Assembly (NCBI GenBank): GCA_963576475.1
Contig: OY754987.1
Coordinates: 8,984,666 to 9,048,665 of the forward strand
From: Molanna angustata
Taxonomy: Eukaryota > Arthropoda > Insecta > Trichoptera > Molannidae
DNA: 64,000 nt
Reading direction: 5' to 3'
In this document: positions 11,583 to 22,353 of the stretch, one piece after another
Layout of the letters: each line of letters opens with the position of its first letter
Position numbering within the stretch: the stretch's first letter is position 1
Position numbers and translations under genes: made by a program
Notes under the pieces: model-generated
Seen by the model: only the letters and a program-made list of their open reading frames with translations
Told to the model about the DNA's origin: nothing
Databases searched by the model: none

Positions 11583-11990
11583 TTTATTTATTTTTTTTTT
11601 TTTTTTTATTTATCGAAATATGCATAGGTCAGAGTCTTCATATTATTTAAAGTCCCCAATCTATGAAAGTATTGAAGAAAACGATAAATCTAGTTCTTCA
11701 ACGATATTCATTATATTAGGTATGTCATATAATTTTCTCCTAACTTCCCTCATTCCATCGATCAGTTTTTACTCCTCTTTAACCCAAGGGTATGTAGGTT
11801 ATTTTTTTTATTGCAGTTTATCAACTAGTATCATTTGTTTATTTATTTATTTGTCTATACGGCTAAAAGCCTTTTACAATAAAAAATATACAGTAGGTAG
11901 TTACAAAAGTATTTGACGAAAAATGATGAAATCGGTGAGATACAAAAAAAAACAATTTAATATCAATGGATTCACAAAACGAAGTCAAAA
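11583..11990 (-). mobile_element. Two short LINE 3' tails, minus strand
   Basis: T-rich runs at 11583-11612 and TTTATTTATTTATTTG at 11838 are the mirror image of A-rich LINE tails, each followed by ~100-200 bp of 3' UTR-like sequence. No coding part recognised. Similar minus-strand tails occur at 34626, 40797 and 42296. Confidence 0.45.
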
Positions 11991-12027
11991 AGCATAATAA
12001 CTAAAAAGGATACTCATTAACTATGAA

Positions 12028-12660
12028 CGTACTACATTAACTATCCCCATTCACAACACTGAATTTTTCAGCTCTTCCTTTGAAATACGTTCAGCAAGAC
12101 TCTGGAATAATTTAAGTCCTGACATAACTTCGTAAAAAGACCTGATCCCTCTCCTTTTCCTTCCTTCCCTTTGCTACGTAATATTCACTAAAGAAGGAAT
12201 ATTTATCCCTAAACACCTGATCTCTCTTCCTTCCCATTTTTTTTGTTACGATGTTTTTTTTAATTCTTTATCTTGTTCCTTTTGTTTTTTTTGTTGTGCG
12301 AATGCGGCCTGCCTCAGACCACTGACCACCTAGGAGAATGCCCTGCCTGCCCTGCTACCTGCTCACTCGAGGACCTACTGCGCTGTAGTGGCGCAGCATC
12401 TGACCTTGCCAACTATTGGTCGAGAACTGTTTGAATGCTACTGACACTAAGAAGAAGAAGAAGATCTTGTTCCTGTATATTATGTTTACATTGTTATTTT
12501 TTAGCTTTCATTTAATGTTGATGTACATGTTTAATTCTGTCACTCTGTAATCTGGTTGGTAGGAAGAAATTGCCTAATGGCAATAAGCCCGCCAGTGTGC
12601 ATGATATTTGTTTATATTATGTACAAAAAGTTAAATAAATAAATGCATTTTTATAAATTA
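12028..12660 (+). mobile_element. LINE 3' end related to the 14.6-20 kb element, carrying a nested insertion
   Basis: 12031-12137 reads LTIPIHNTEFFSSSFEIRSA then RLWNNLSPDITS, homologous to the C-terminus of the LINE at 17310-19700 (LSIPVHNTSFFTTSFSVQAA). The 3' UTR follows, interrupted by another LINE piece at 12281-12462, and resumes to GTTGGTAGGAAG, ATTGCCTAATGGCAAT and AAGTTAAATAAATAAA. The ATTGCC/GGCAAT hairpin at about 12570 is shared with 19890 and with SINE family A. Confidence 0.85.
12281..12462 (+). pseudogene. Nested LINE 3' fragment with 11-bp target duplication
   Basis: Encodes CECGLPQTTDHLGECPACPA, then CSLEDLLRCSG and YWSRT, a C..CG..(T)..HL..CP..C knuckle close to the end of a LINE ORF2, followed by a (GAA)n tail. 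ATCTTGTTCCT occurs immediately before (12270-12280) and after (12463-12473), the expected duplication from target-primed insertion. A longer sibling lies at 22163-22353. Confidence 0.85.
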
Positions 12661-12769
12661 AATTTCTATTAGATTCTTAAACAAATATTAGATTCCCAGA
12701 GGACAAAAGTTTTCATGGATTTTTCGATGGATATGTGTCAAGATAGAAGAATGCGGTATTCAGTTATCA

Positions 12770-13515
12770 CTGCCTATCCCTTGAGGAAGATAGAAGTGGA
12801 GAGTAAAAAATACACAACACTTTCAATATGAAGTTGATCACTCAATTTTCCCATACAGAAGCTTTATTACTTATGTTATATACCTACATTTTTCATACAA
12901 ATTATATGCAATTTATTTCACATTAATATAACATAAAATATGTATATATTTTTTTTAAGTTTCGATAATTCTTGAATGCATTATTGAAGAATATTTTTAT
13001 TGCACCAAAAGTTCAAACAATATAAAAAAAACGCGATTTTCCAAACCGTGAGAGCATTTTGAAAATTATGACAGATGAAATCATATGGAAGAAATGAATG
13101 CATATCAATGTAAAACTTATCAGCTCCAAGTTTATGGACTTTACATATACGATATCAATATGAAGTCAATCGGACTTATAGTTTGGGCTGTAGAGAGGAC
13201 ACAAAAACAACAACATAAATGAAGAAATCATGGAGAGGAATTTAACGGTTGTCTGTGAAAAACTCTAGGTCTATATATTTTATGTAAATCAGAAGTCGAT
13301 CGGACTTATAGTTTGGGCTGTAGAGAGGACTCAAAAAGGATACGGCGTACGCTATATAAACACATCACATACACAATCACATCACGACGAAACTCATAGT
13401 GTGCACTCACTACATAATACCCGTTGAGATACTTATGTAAAAAACTGATGTTATTTTTTTCTTGAATAATAAATCTTGACAGGTGTCCTTCAATTCCCAA
13501 CTTCATGACCAGTCT
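12770..13515 (-). repeat. Satellite-progenitor repeat, minus-strand copy
   Basis: Contains two ~149-bp-type modules, each with CCGATTGACTTCATATTGAT and CCCAAACTATAAGTCCGAT in reverse complement (13150-13200 and 13290-13330), plus AAAATGCTCTCACGG near 13050. The same family occurs at 22354-22805 and 53080-53640, and its body is the ancestor of the 312-bp array monomer at 53688-62400. No coding. Confidence 0.85.
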
Positions 13516-13984
13516 GCTTATGTCTAATGTATATATCGCCTGTTATCTTAATAAAATCAACGAAAGTGGATATTTTGTAGGCACAGAATATTAGCCAAGT
13601 AAAGTTTCTTGTCAAATGACATCTTTAGAAAATCTCCGAAGCATCAAAGAACTTGAAAGGTGAACATTATCAGTTAGGTAGTAAAACTTGGCCGTTAATG
13701 CTGTGTCACCCAAAATGAAAATTATTCAAAATGTTTTGATTGATTAGCTGTCGTTGTGGCCCTTATAAGGGGAAGAAAACGTCAGTTAAATGGGTCAGCG
13801 ATGTAACTTAACTCGATATTTAATATCGAAATAACGTGTACGAAAACATATTAGCCTGTTTTACAAAAAAAGATTGATAGCACAAACTCAAAAAATATAA
13901 AATTCATGAAAAATTTATTATGAAAACAGCATCAAAGTTATTAGTATTCAGCAAGAATCTGCAATAGAAATAAATATTTTCCAA
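13516..13984. other. Unassigned sequence
   Basis: No supported feature. Confidence 0.45.
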
Positions 13985-14420
13985 CTGTAGATTTGTTCAA
14001 GAGAGTGTATTTCTCTGAATATATCGACATAGTGAAAATTTTGCATAGTTTTTCCAACTTTGAAGTCAAGAAGCACATTTTGAGAAGCTACGCTGCATAT
14101 ATTTTATCCTCAATACATACTTCTTATCCTCATACCTATAATTCCTTTGTCCTTCATCCCTTCCCAACCCATCTTTTTCCAACTTTTGGACTTTATCATT
14201 ATTATTTTAATTTATGTTTTTTTTTAATATAAAATTTTGCATTTTTGTATTATTTACTTTTTTATTCTCATGTATGTTTTAGTTTTTATTTTGTGTTATA
14301 TGTATTTTTTGTACTTGCTCGTACCATTGCATTTACTAGTGTGGTTGACTGGTAGAAATTGTTTATGGACAATAAGTCCGCCACATTGTGTGATTTGTTT
14401 TTCACAATAAAAAAAATATT
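13985..14420 (+). mobile_element. Dispersed repeat joined to a LINE 3' UTR
   Basis: 13985-14095 matches 5131-5290 (opposite strand). From 14096 the sequence is LINE 3' UTR: CTTTGTCCTTCATCCC, T-rich stretches, GTTGACTGGTAGAAATTG, then ATTGTTTATGGACAAT and AAGTCCGCC, ending with CACAATAAAAAAAATATT. The hairpin and AATAAG(T/C)CCGCC word match the 3' UTRs at 12570 and 19890. Confidence 0.65.
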
Positions 14421-14624
14421 AATGGATAGCCTGCTCTGTTTTTGGAAGTCAGTTAAAAGGGGTTGATTAGGATTAATTTAAGAGATCTCAGAGATATCAT
14501 TTGAATGCGCTAAGCGAAATGACAGAAACATAATATAATAAAACTTAAACTTGTCTATGGCTTTAGCAGGTGACAAATAAAATTTTTGAGGCTTAACAGA
14601 ATTTACGATATAATTATTTACAAT
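14421..14624 (+). other. Probable 5' leader of the LINE
   Basis: Lies between the A-rich end of the preceding LINE 3' UTR and ORF1. The exact 5' end of the element and a target duplication could not be fixed by eye. Confidence 0.4.
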
Positions 14625-15319
14625 ATGGATAAAATGGATATCATTCAAGCAAATATTGAAGAGAAATTCGCGGAGTTTGAAAAAAGATTCAATTCTAGTA
14701 CCGTCATTCCAGGTAAAGAGGATTCTTTACTTGAGATACGCAACGACTTCGCCATTTTTAAACAAGAAACTCTGATAGCACTTAAAGAGGTAAGGGACTC
14801 CTTTTCTACATTGGAAAAAAAGTAGATGATATTGAAACTAGACAACGAAGCACATATATACTTCTGCATGGTATCAAGGAAAGTAAAGATGAAAAGTTGT
14901 CAGAATCAATGCCACTTACCCTTCGCGACAGTCTTCAGCTGACAACTATTCCCAGATTTTCACACTGTTATAGATTGGGACCTCACAAAAAGTCCTCACG
15001 ACCGATTGCTATTGCTTTCAATACCGCTGAAGAACGTAACTTCATCTTTCAAAACAAAAAGAAACTAAAAGGCACTAACACTATGATAACCGAGTTTTTG
15101 ACCATAACACGGCAGAAAGTTCTCACCGATGCAAGAAAATACTTCAATCCCCATAATGTATGGACCACACATGGTATTATCAAAGTGAAAGTTAATAACA
15201 CAATTCGTAATATAACAACATACAAACAACTACTTGATCTACAAAAGCAGCTTCCACAACGCGATACTTCGACGGACAAAAACACACCCCGCGAATTAAG
15301 GCCGAGAAGACAGACATAA
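14625..15319 (+). pseudogene. LINE ORF1 (coiled coil plus RRM-like), one frameshift
   Basis: ATG at 14625 opens MDKMDIIQANIEEKFAEFEK, a coiled-coil-like N-terminus rich in E/K with heptad spacing. The frame ends at TAG in the A7 run at 14815-14821; in the +1 frame it continues VDDIETRQRSTYILLHGI and on through RFSHCYRLG, SRPIAIAF, KKLKGT and VWTTHGIIKVKVNN to TAA at 15317. HRxG...RPI.(I/V).F and KLKG...(D/E).LT..R are the signature of the L1-ORF1/transposase-22-type RNA-binding domain, which binds LINE RNA and acts as nucleic-acid chaperone. About 231 residues if read through. Loss of a single A in a homopolymer could be a real mutation or a sequencing error. Confidence 0.85.
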
Positions 15320-16675
15320 AATATAAATTCCTCACGTCTAACCTAACACTTAAGATGTTATTCTCTTACTTTTATACCATTATAGTATTAATTATATTGC
15401 GAATCACAATTGTAATTACATAACTGATATTTGTGTACGCTTCGTTGTTCATAGATACGGATCGCACTACCAATTCGATCGCACTATCATATCTGACAGG
15501 TGTACCACGACAGCGGAGCGTGCATAGATAATCTGTTTTTTCTTTTTTTTTAACAATACTCGCATTATTTTTTTGGCGTTTTGTGTTTATATTCCAACGG
15601 CCGGCTACTATTAAATTGTTTTATATAATTATATTTTTTTCTATTTCTTTTTGGCCAATGTCAAGATATATTTTCTTTTTTTATTATTACCTTTCACTTT
15701 ATATTATTTTTTTCCTATGTTTAATATATTATACATATATTTTTTTTCTGTATTTCATAAACAACTTATTTAATCCTTAGTGTAAAAATTGTGATATCCC
15801 AATTTTTGGTATTATTTCTATGCTTATCCTACTAATATTCCAATATTTGATATTATTTTTATGTTTATTTTACTAATATTCAAGAGTACCTACTAATATT
15901 CAAATTTTCTGGTGTTATAATTGTGTATAGTGTAAAAGAGTACTGATATTTCAGTTTTGTGGCTTTATTATTATTATTACTTGCTTAATATTGTACTGAT
16001 ATTCCAGTTTTTAGTATCATTTTCATTCAAACTTCGAAATTCTAGTACTATCTTTTATTTTCTCATTTAGAGTGTAATAAAGTACCTACTGATGTTATAA
16101 TTTTTGGCATTATCTTTACTTTCATCTAATTCATAGTGTAATAAAGTGCTTTTTGACAGTAATTTTGCTATCGTCTAATTAATAGTATAAAAAAGTACTG
16201 ATATTCCAATTTTTTTAGTATTATTTTTGTTTTATACTATTATCTTTTTCTTACCATCTATATTAACTTGAATCCTCTTATACTTTTGTGACACAAATGA
16301 AAGCATCACTTATGTATTATTATCTATTAGTACAGTATTTTACTATACTGTGTTATTTATTTTTCCAATTCCATATTGTTGTTATTTAATTATCTTGTAG
16401 TAACAAGATACCATTTATATATTTTTTTATTTTCTCTCGTTTGTATATTCCATTCTGACTCAAGTAACTAAAAATAGCCCGCTCATATCTTTTTTTTTGT
16501 CAAATAAATTAAGAGTTATAAGCTTTTTAAGATAAAATCCTCATAACTACATTTAATAATCATCTTTCCATATACATTCCGCGTGATATCGTTTTTTTAT
16601 CTTTTTTTCTTCTTCCTTTAATTTTTCTCATTGTGTACTTATTTTTATTTTTTTTATTTTTACCATTGTAACATC
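15320..16675 (+). other. Long AT-rich spacer between LINE ORF1 and ORF2
   Basis: About 1.36 kb without coding sequence, unusually long for an inter-ORF region. From 15785 to 16250 the words AGTACTGATATTCCA, TTTTTAGTATTAT and TAGTGTAATAAAGT recur at irregular 60-90-bp steps, a degenerate internal repeat. It may be part of the element or an old insertion within it. Confidence 0.6.
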
Positions 16676-19600
16676 ATGTTGCCTTCTCCCTCGTTTTCCT
16701 CCTCATCCGATGATTCCTTCTACTCTATCCCAGACTCTCCAGATAGAAACATCACACAACAAAACTCCAGCGATGCCTCAGATTTATCTTTTCTCTCCCA
16801 AGATGGTGATGTACTAATTCAAAATATTGATAACTCATCAACCAGCATCACCTCTCAACTTCACAACCGCCTTGTCTCCAGTTTGTCTATATTTCCCAAA
16901 GACTTCCATGCCTGCCATATTAATGCACAAAGTCTCCCATCCCACTTTTCCGAATTTTTAATCACATTTGCCTACACATCACTTCATGCCATCATTATAA
17001 GTGAAACTTGGCTTAAACCATCTCTTCCATCTACCCTTTATACTTTGTCAGGGTATCGGCTTATACGCAATGATAGATTATACAGTAGAGGAGGTGGTGT
17101 TGCTATCTTCGGGAAGACATTGATTATACGGTTGTTTCAAAATCTTCGCCAGCTGCTAGTTCAGAAAAAATGGAATACCTACTGCTGTGCATCAATTTTA
17201 AATTTTCGAAACTTCTCTTAGGAGCTATGTACTGCCCCCCTACTCTCAAGTATTTTGGTGACATGGAGGAATTGTTCGAACAGATCATCCTTCTTTCCCC
17301 CTTTTTCTTATGATGGGTGACCTCAATACATGCCTTTTACGAAACGATCCAAGATCTCAAAATTTTTTAAACATTCTGCAATCATTAAATTTAAAATCAA
17401 TTTCAACACAGGCTACTCACCATGTAGGTACATGTCACTCCCTACTGGATCTCATTATAACTTCACAGCCCGAAAGGATTAGTACACACGGACAACTAGC
17501 AGCCTGTGGTTTCTCCCATCATGATCTTATTTATGCAGCATTTAAAATTCGATGTCCCCCAAAGGAAAAACCGACTAAATATTTACGGGATTTCCGTAAA
17601 ATTGATAAAAATAAAGTACATGTAGATGCAAACAATGCAAATTGGAACGCTATCTATAGCCTTGCAGATATCGACTCAAAAGTTGATTACTTTAACGAAC
17701 TATTCATCAAAATTTTTGATGCACATGCACCACTGAGAAAAGTTAAAATCAAACATCCTCCATCTCCATGGTTCACTCTAGAAATATCTACCCTTCTAAC
17801 AAAACGAGACAAAGCCTTTCAAAAGTACAAAAGGCATCCTAGCGAAAATCACTGGGAAGAATTTAGACGTATTAGAAATCACTGCAATCAAACGTGCAGA
17901 AACGCAAAGCGCCGACACATCCATGCTTCTTTAAATAATTCCAACCCAAGAGACTCTTGGAAGTTCCTCAACTCCCTAGGGATCGGTAAATGTAACAGTA
18001 ACGATAATTCAACTTTAATAGATGTAAATGATCTTAACAAACATTTTGCTCAACCTCCTGTCTCTATTGACAATATAATAAAATCTGACACACTCGCTTG
18101 TATTGACCAAATTCAATTACCAAATTGTCAAAAAATGTTTTTTTCCGAAGTTTCCGAATCAGAAGTATCGAAAATTATTGCATCCATAAAGACCAAATCG
18201 GTTGGCAGTGATGGTCTTTCAATTGATATGATCAACCTGATTATAAATATAGTCCTACCTATCATTACCCACATAATTAATTTTTCACTTACATCCAATA
18301 AGTTTCCGTCTGCATGGAAAACGGCTTTCGTTATACCTTTGCCCAAATCCAATTCGCCAACAAGCCTAAAAGACTTCCGTCCAATATCTATTCTTCCTGT
18401 GCTATCCAAAATCCTTGAAAAAATAGTCTTTTTTCAGACTTCCAACTTTCTTTCTTCCAATAATCTAATGGACCCATTTCAATCTGGTTTCCGTAGTGGA
18501 CATAGCACAACGACCTCTCTTGTCAAAATCACAGACGACATTAGGCGTGCTATGAACGATAAACAAATTACTATCCTCACCCTTCTTGATTTTAGTAGTG
18601 CATTCAACTCTGTCGACTTCGATATTCTTTTGGCGAGGCTCCGGTCCGCTAATCTCTCAGACTCAGTTATTCGGTGGTTCATGAGTTTCTTAATGGATAG
18701 GCATCAGCGTGTCAAATCTCAGAAAAATCTGTCAGATTTGGTAAATTTGTCTGCCGGTGTTCCTCAGGGTAGCGTTTTATCACCACTGCTTTTTTCAGTT
18801 TTCATTAACTCTATACCTAACATACTAAAGTGCTCTTATCACTTTTATGCCGATGATCTTCAATTATATTTGCATTGTGATTTAAATAACATAAACCCAA
18901 CTCTAAACTGTTTGAATCACAATCTAAGCCAAATTTTTACATGGACAACAGCTAATGGTATTATCATAAATCCCTCTAAGTCACAGGCAATCTTAATAGG
19001 CAGCTGCAAACTTTTAGCCAAAATTGATTGGCCATCCTTAATCCCTTTATCTATCAACAATAACATTATACCACTTTGTAAGAAAGTAAAAGACCTGGGG
19101 ATAATAATAGACCAAAACATATCTTGGCGGGAACAGGTTGCTGAGGTGAGCAGGAAATTTCATTATACCCTTCACTCATTAAAAAGATTGCAAAATTTCT
19201 TGCCTTTCTCCGTCAAAATATCGTTATGCCAATCAATATTACTCCCTTTCCTTGATTACGCTGATGTATGTTATTTAGACGCTAATCAGGAACTCTTAGA
19301 TAAATTGGAGCGATTACAAAATACATGCATTCGATATATTTTTAAATTGAAAAAATTTGACCACATATCGGAATACCGATCTCTTTTAAGGTGGTTGCCC
19401 ATCAGGCAGCGTAGGAACCTACATACCCTCACACTTCTATACAAGGTCTTATACAACTCCAATGCTCCAGTTTATCTACGAAATCAATTTCACTTCCTCT
19501 CTGAACACGGGTTGCCTCTTCGATCAAATACTGAAAGAACGCTCAGTATCCCAGTACACAATACTTCTTTTTTCACCACCTCTTTCTCCGTACAGGCAGC

Positions 19601-19700
19601 TCGTCTTTGGAATCACATCCCATCGCAACTTCGAGTTTCATTAACACTTCCCACTTTCAAAAGAAATCTGAGGAATCATTTCCTTACACATAACACCTAA
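16676..19700 (+). pseudogene. LINE ORF2: apurinic-type endonuclease plus reverse transcriptase
   Basis: Start ATG at 16676 (MLPSPSFSSSSDD). Endonuclease motifs: HINAQSL (N at residue 83), ISETWL (E at 110), then RNDR and RGGGVAI. The frame shifts near 17115 into YTVVSKSSPAASSEKMEYLL and GAMYCPPT, and again in a C/T run near 17300. From 17310 a 796-codon frame is intact: MGDLN, SLLDLII, FSHHD, then RT with LLDFSSAFNSVD (first catalytic Asp, residue 427 of this frame), GVPQGSVLSP (483) and YADD (513-516). The C-terminal tail ends LSIPVHNTSF...RNHFLTHNT. All RT catalytic residues are present. It would nick target DNA and reverse-transcribe its own RNA; two frameshifts make this copy non-autonomous unless they are errors. 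CR1/Jockey-superfamily by motif. Confidence 0.92.
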
Positions 19701-19985
19701 ATTTGTCTCCTTATCCTATCCTTGTCCCCCCCCCCCTCTCCAGCCACCTCCGTTTCTTTATTGTTTTTGCTTATATGTTTTTTTTTTCATTTTATTTGTT
19801 TTATTTTCTTTATAGCTCTTGCTTGTTTTATATAAAAAATTTGCTATATACCATAATTGTAATAGTTTTTCACTAAATGTATATGGTTGGTTGGAAGATA
19901 TTGCCATTTGGCAATAAGCCCGCCATTGTGCACTTGTGCTCAGAAAGTTTAAAATAAATAATAAAATAAATAATAAAAAATTGCC
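19701..19985 (+). mobile_element. 3' UTR and tail of the nearly complete LINE
   Basis: Pyrimidine-rich start, then GGTTGGTTGGAAG, a hairpin ATTGCCATTTGGCAAT, AAGCCCGCC, and a tail of AATAAA/AATAATAAA repeats at 19950-19980. The hairpin is shared with 12570, 14365 and SINE family A, so it is the likely RT recognition site. Confidence 0.85.
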
Positions 19986-20699
19986 TTGCATAGCTACAGT
20001 GAAAATATATGCCTTCTGTAAACTATACAGTAATGCATTCTGGGCATGGTGAGGTGGGAAGATTCTACGCGTAGGTTCTCAAAGATCTTTGATTCCGTTG
20101 AATATAAGATGTTTAGTTCGTACAATATAATAAAGACATGTATGTTATGGGTACTCTCATAGAAATGTAAAATTCATAATATGTATGGTATTATAGAGTT
20201 TTATCGTGTCATTATACATTTTCAATGCGATAATATTTTCTTTGTGTGTGAACAGGCAGTTACCCACGCTAAGTACAATTATAGTCGTTCAACTCAGAAA
20301 GGGTTCTGAGGACACCCTTATATTTAAGGGTCCATAAAAACTTCTCAACAACTTGCTCGGGGTGTACACAAGATCTAGAAATTTCACCCGTCCATTATTG
20401 AGAGAAGAACCTATATCAATATTGATATTACAAGAGCGAGCGTCCATTTGATCGCAGGAAATGGTAGAATATAGGAACACTTGATCACTCAATGTTTGTA
20501 TTATGTAGAATAGTGTGAAAATCGATTTGAAAGTATAGGTACTCAACTTAATTGTTCCGGGGCACCGTAACATATACCTACATATGAGTATTAAAACCGG
20601 TCAAATTTATTTTATGCTTTTTTCGCAATGTGATCAAATTAAATGAAATTTTATACTATTTTCAAATGTTTGAATGTTAACTTTGTGGTTCATATTTAA
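19986..20699. other. Unassigned sequence
   Basis: A 94-codon frame on minus (20573-20289) shows no recognisable family or splice context. No other feature. Confidence 0.45.
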
Positions 20700-21083
20700 C
20701 AAATTAAATTTAAAGATATAACTTTGTATTAACCACGTTTTTTGGTTGAAACGATGCGACCGGTTTCGGAACTAACCGTTCCCTCATCAGGCTAACTTTC
20801 AACTGAAACAGAATGTGACGACGTGCTTACAAGAAATCTATGGGGGCGGAGGTAGAGGTAGGGTGGGGGTACTTAGGGTTGGGTCTTGTGCAGGGTGGGT
20901 CCGATTGGCTGAAGGATTAGAAGTAAAAGGAAACATATTTAATAATGGACTGAAAGATAAATTTAACTGATTGTTTATTATGTTCTGTTTTGAATTAATA
21001 CACTTTTTAATTTCTAGCGACTCTAAATTATCAAGACGGAGACCTACTTTGTTGACGTGTAAAATTTTTGTTCCCGATTGCAT
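20700..21083 (-). repeat. Penelope-like terminal repeat, left arm
   Basis: Starts CAAATTAAATTTAAAGATAT and ends TTCCCGATTGCAT. It encodes (minus) the shared C-terminus beginning MQSGTKILHVNK and ending in a proline run, then a non-coding part with the ribozyme. Confidence 0.92.
20745..20803 (-). ncRNA. Hammerhead ribozyme motif, left arm
   Basis: Reverse complement of the motif at 21757-21815, base for base. The predicted cleavage point lies between 20758 and 20757 on this strand, after GTC. Confidence 0.75.
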
Positions 21084-21281
21084 ATTAAATTGATGATCAT
21101 TAAGTACTAAGTGTTCTGCGAATTCCGAAAAATTATCATTGTTTATACATCTTATATGTTCTTTTACTCTAGTCTCAAATTTCCGTCCTGTTTTTCCTAT
21201 GTAGACTGCAGAGCAGTCTCCACATGTCAGTTGGTATACGCCGGAGTTTTCCATTTTATTATCTTTATCTTTGGAATTCAT
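20838..21281 (-). pseudogene. Penelope-like ORF C-terminus with GIY-YIG endonuclease
   Basis: An open frame of 147 codons. Residues 14-45 read GVYQLTCGDCSAVYIGKTGR...ETRVKEH: GIY motif as GVY (14-16), YIG at 27-29, the conserved Arg at 38, and an acidic/His pair in EFAEHL (56-58). C20 and C23 fit the zinc-binding insertion seen in Penelope endonucleases. The domain nicks target DNA to prime reverse transcription. The RT that should precede it is absent, as the element breaks at about 21282, so the frame is a fragment. The tail is proline-rich (TLPLPPPP). Confidence 0.88.
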
Positions 21282-21302
21282 TAAACTTTTTCCAATATTA
21301 TT

Positions 21303-21722
21303 GTGTATAAAAAAATAAAAAATATTAACGTCAATAGATACCTACATAGTTATAATACAAATATCAAAAAAGATGAATATAGATGGAGACGCATATTGTT
21401 TGTTAATAATTTATCCCAATTAGTCTCAAATTTCTTACCAAAAGACATAAGACCGGCATTTTACACTGACAATATTATGCAATCGGGAACAAAAATTTTA
21501 CACGTCAACAAAGTAGGTCTCCGTCTTGATAATTTAGAGTCGCTAGAAATTAAAAAGTGTATTAATTCAAAACAGAACATAATAAACAATCAGTTAAATT
21601 TATCTTTCAGTCCATTATTAAATATGTTTCCTTTTACTTCTAATCCTTCAGCCAATCGGACCCACCCTGCACAAGACCCAACCCTAAGTACCCCCACCCT
21701 ACCTCTACCTCCGCCCCCATAG
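21303..21722 (+). pseudogene. Penelope-like ORF fragment, opposite orientation
   Basis: 139 codons. The first ~58 residues (for example DEYRWRRILFVNNLSQLV and FLPKDIRPAFYTDN) are unique to this side. From MQSGTKILHVNK onward the sequence equals the C-terminus of the minus-strand frame because it lies in the right arm. There is no GIY-YIG motif here. The unique part is probably another segment of the same element's ORF, cut and joined; the exact origin is not recognised. Confidence 0.7.
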
Positions 21723-21860
21723 ATTTCTTGTAAGCACGTCGTCACATTCTGTTTCAGTTGAAAGTTAGCCTGATGAGGGAACGGTTAGTTCCGAAACCGG
21801 TCGCATCGTTTCAACCAAAAAACGTGGTTAATACAAAGTTATATCTTTAAATTTAATTTG
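21477..21860 (+). repeat. Penelope-like terminal repeat, right arm
   Basis: Exact mirror of the left arm by eye: ATGCAATCGGGAA at its inner end, ATATCTTTAAATTTAATTTG at its outer end. Confidence 0.92.
21757..21815 (+). ncRNA. Hammerhead ribozyme motif, right arm
   Basis: Order of parts: stem I strand GTTGAAA, internal loop GTTA, GC; core CTGATGA at 21770-21776; stem II GGAAC/GTTCC with loop GGTTA and one unpaired G; core GAAA; stem III ACCGGT; cleavage triplet GTC at 21800-21802; then GC, ATCG, TTTCAAC closing stem I (7 bp perfect plus 2 bp). Stem III is self-complementary with no loop, as in the minimal hammerheads of Penelope-like elements and retrozymes, which act best as dimers. It probably processes element RNA. 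Confidence 0.78.
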
Positions 21861-22162
21861 TGAAATTTTATACCTTTATAATAAGTTTTCCATCACAAAT
21901 AAAAACTCAGTTACCTTTCTTTAAATTGCTTCAGAATATCATACAATGCTCTTCTGGTATATACAGTTTGAATTAAAGAGAGCTATCAAATAATATAAGA
22001 AACTAATAAACTATGTACAAGGCCTGTGAAGTAAATTTTTACTTCAATCGAAATATAATATGAAAATCTACCAACTGAGTTTTTTACTATTATAATATTT
22101 TAATTACTATTTTTGCTATTAAAAAACTCTCAATTCAACCGTATCTTCACGAAAAAATATTG
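21861..22162. other. Unassigned sequence
   Basis: No supported feature. Confidence 0.45.
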
Positions 22163-22353
22163 TATCATATCAGACGACGACTGCCTCTCGTGTGAATGCG
22201 GCCTGCCGCAGACCACTGGCCACCTACGAGATTGCCCTGTCTGCCCTGCTACCTGCTCACTCGAGGACCTACTGCGCTGTAGTGGCGCAGCAGCCGACGT
22301 TGCTAAGTATTGGTCGAGAACTGATTGCTGCTGACACGAAGAAGAATAAGAAG
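22163..22353 (+). pseudogene. LINE 3' fragment, sibling of 12281-12462
   Basis: Reads SDDDCLSCECGLPQTTGHLR, DCPVCPATCSLEDLLRCSG and VAKYWSRTDCC, ending with TGA and a (GAA)n-type tail at 22337-22353. It inserts into a copy of the satellite-progenitor repeat, which continues right after the tail. Confidence 0.8.

Larger units (their letters stand above)
20700..21860. mobile_element. Penelope-like retroelement remnant with inverted terminal arms
   Basis: Two arms of equal length (20700-21083 and 21477-21860, 384 bp each) are reverse complements with no difference noticed by eye. Between them lies unique sequence coding a GIY-YIG endonuclease (minus) and a further ORF piece (plus). GIY-YIG endonuclease plus LTR-like arms in inverted orientation, each with a hammerhead motif, is diagnostic of Penelope-like elements. 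The RT domain is missing, so this is a truncated copy or an inverted two-copy insertion. The centre of the arrangement is at about 21282-21302. Confidence 0.9.

Noticed and set aside
18128..19120. Minus-strand frames within the LINE
   Set aside because: Shadows of the intact plus-strand RT frame.
20289..20573. 94-codon minus-strand gene
   Set aside because: No motif, no start context and no splice evidence; chance length in this composition.
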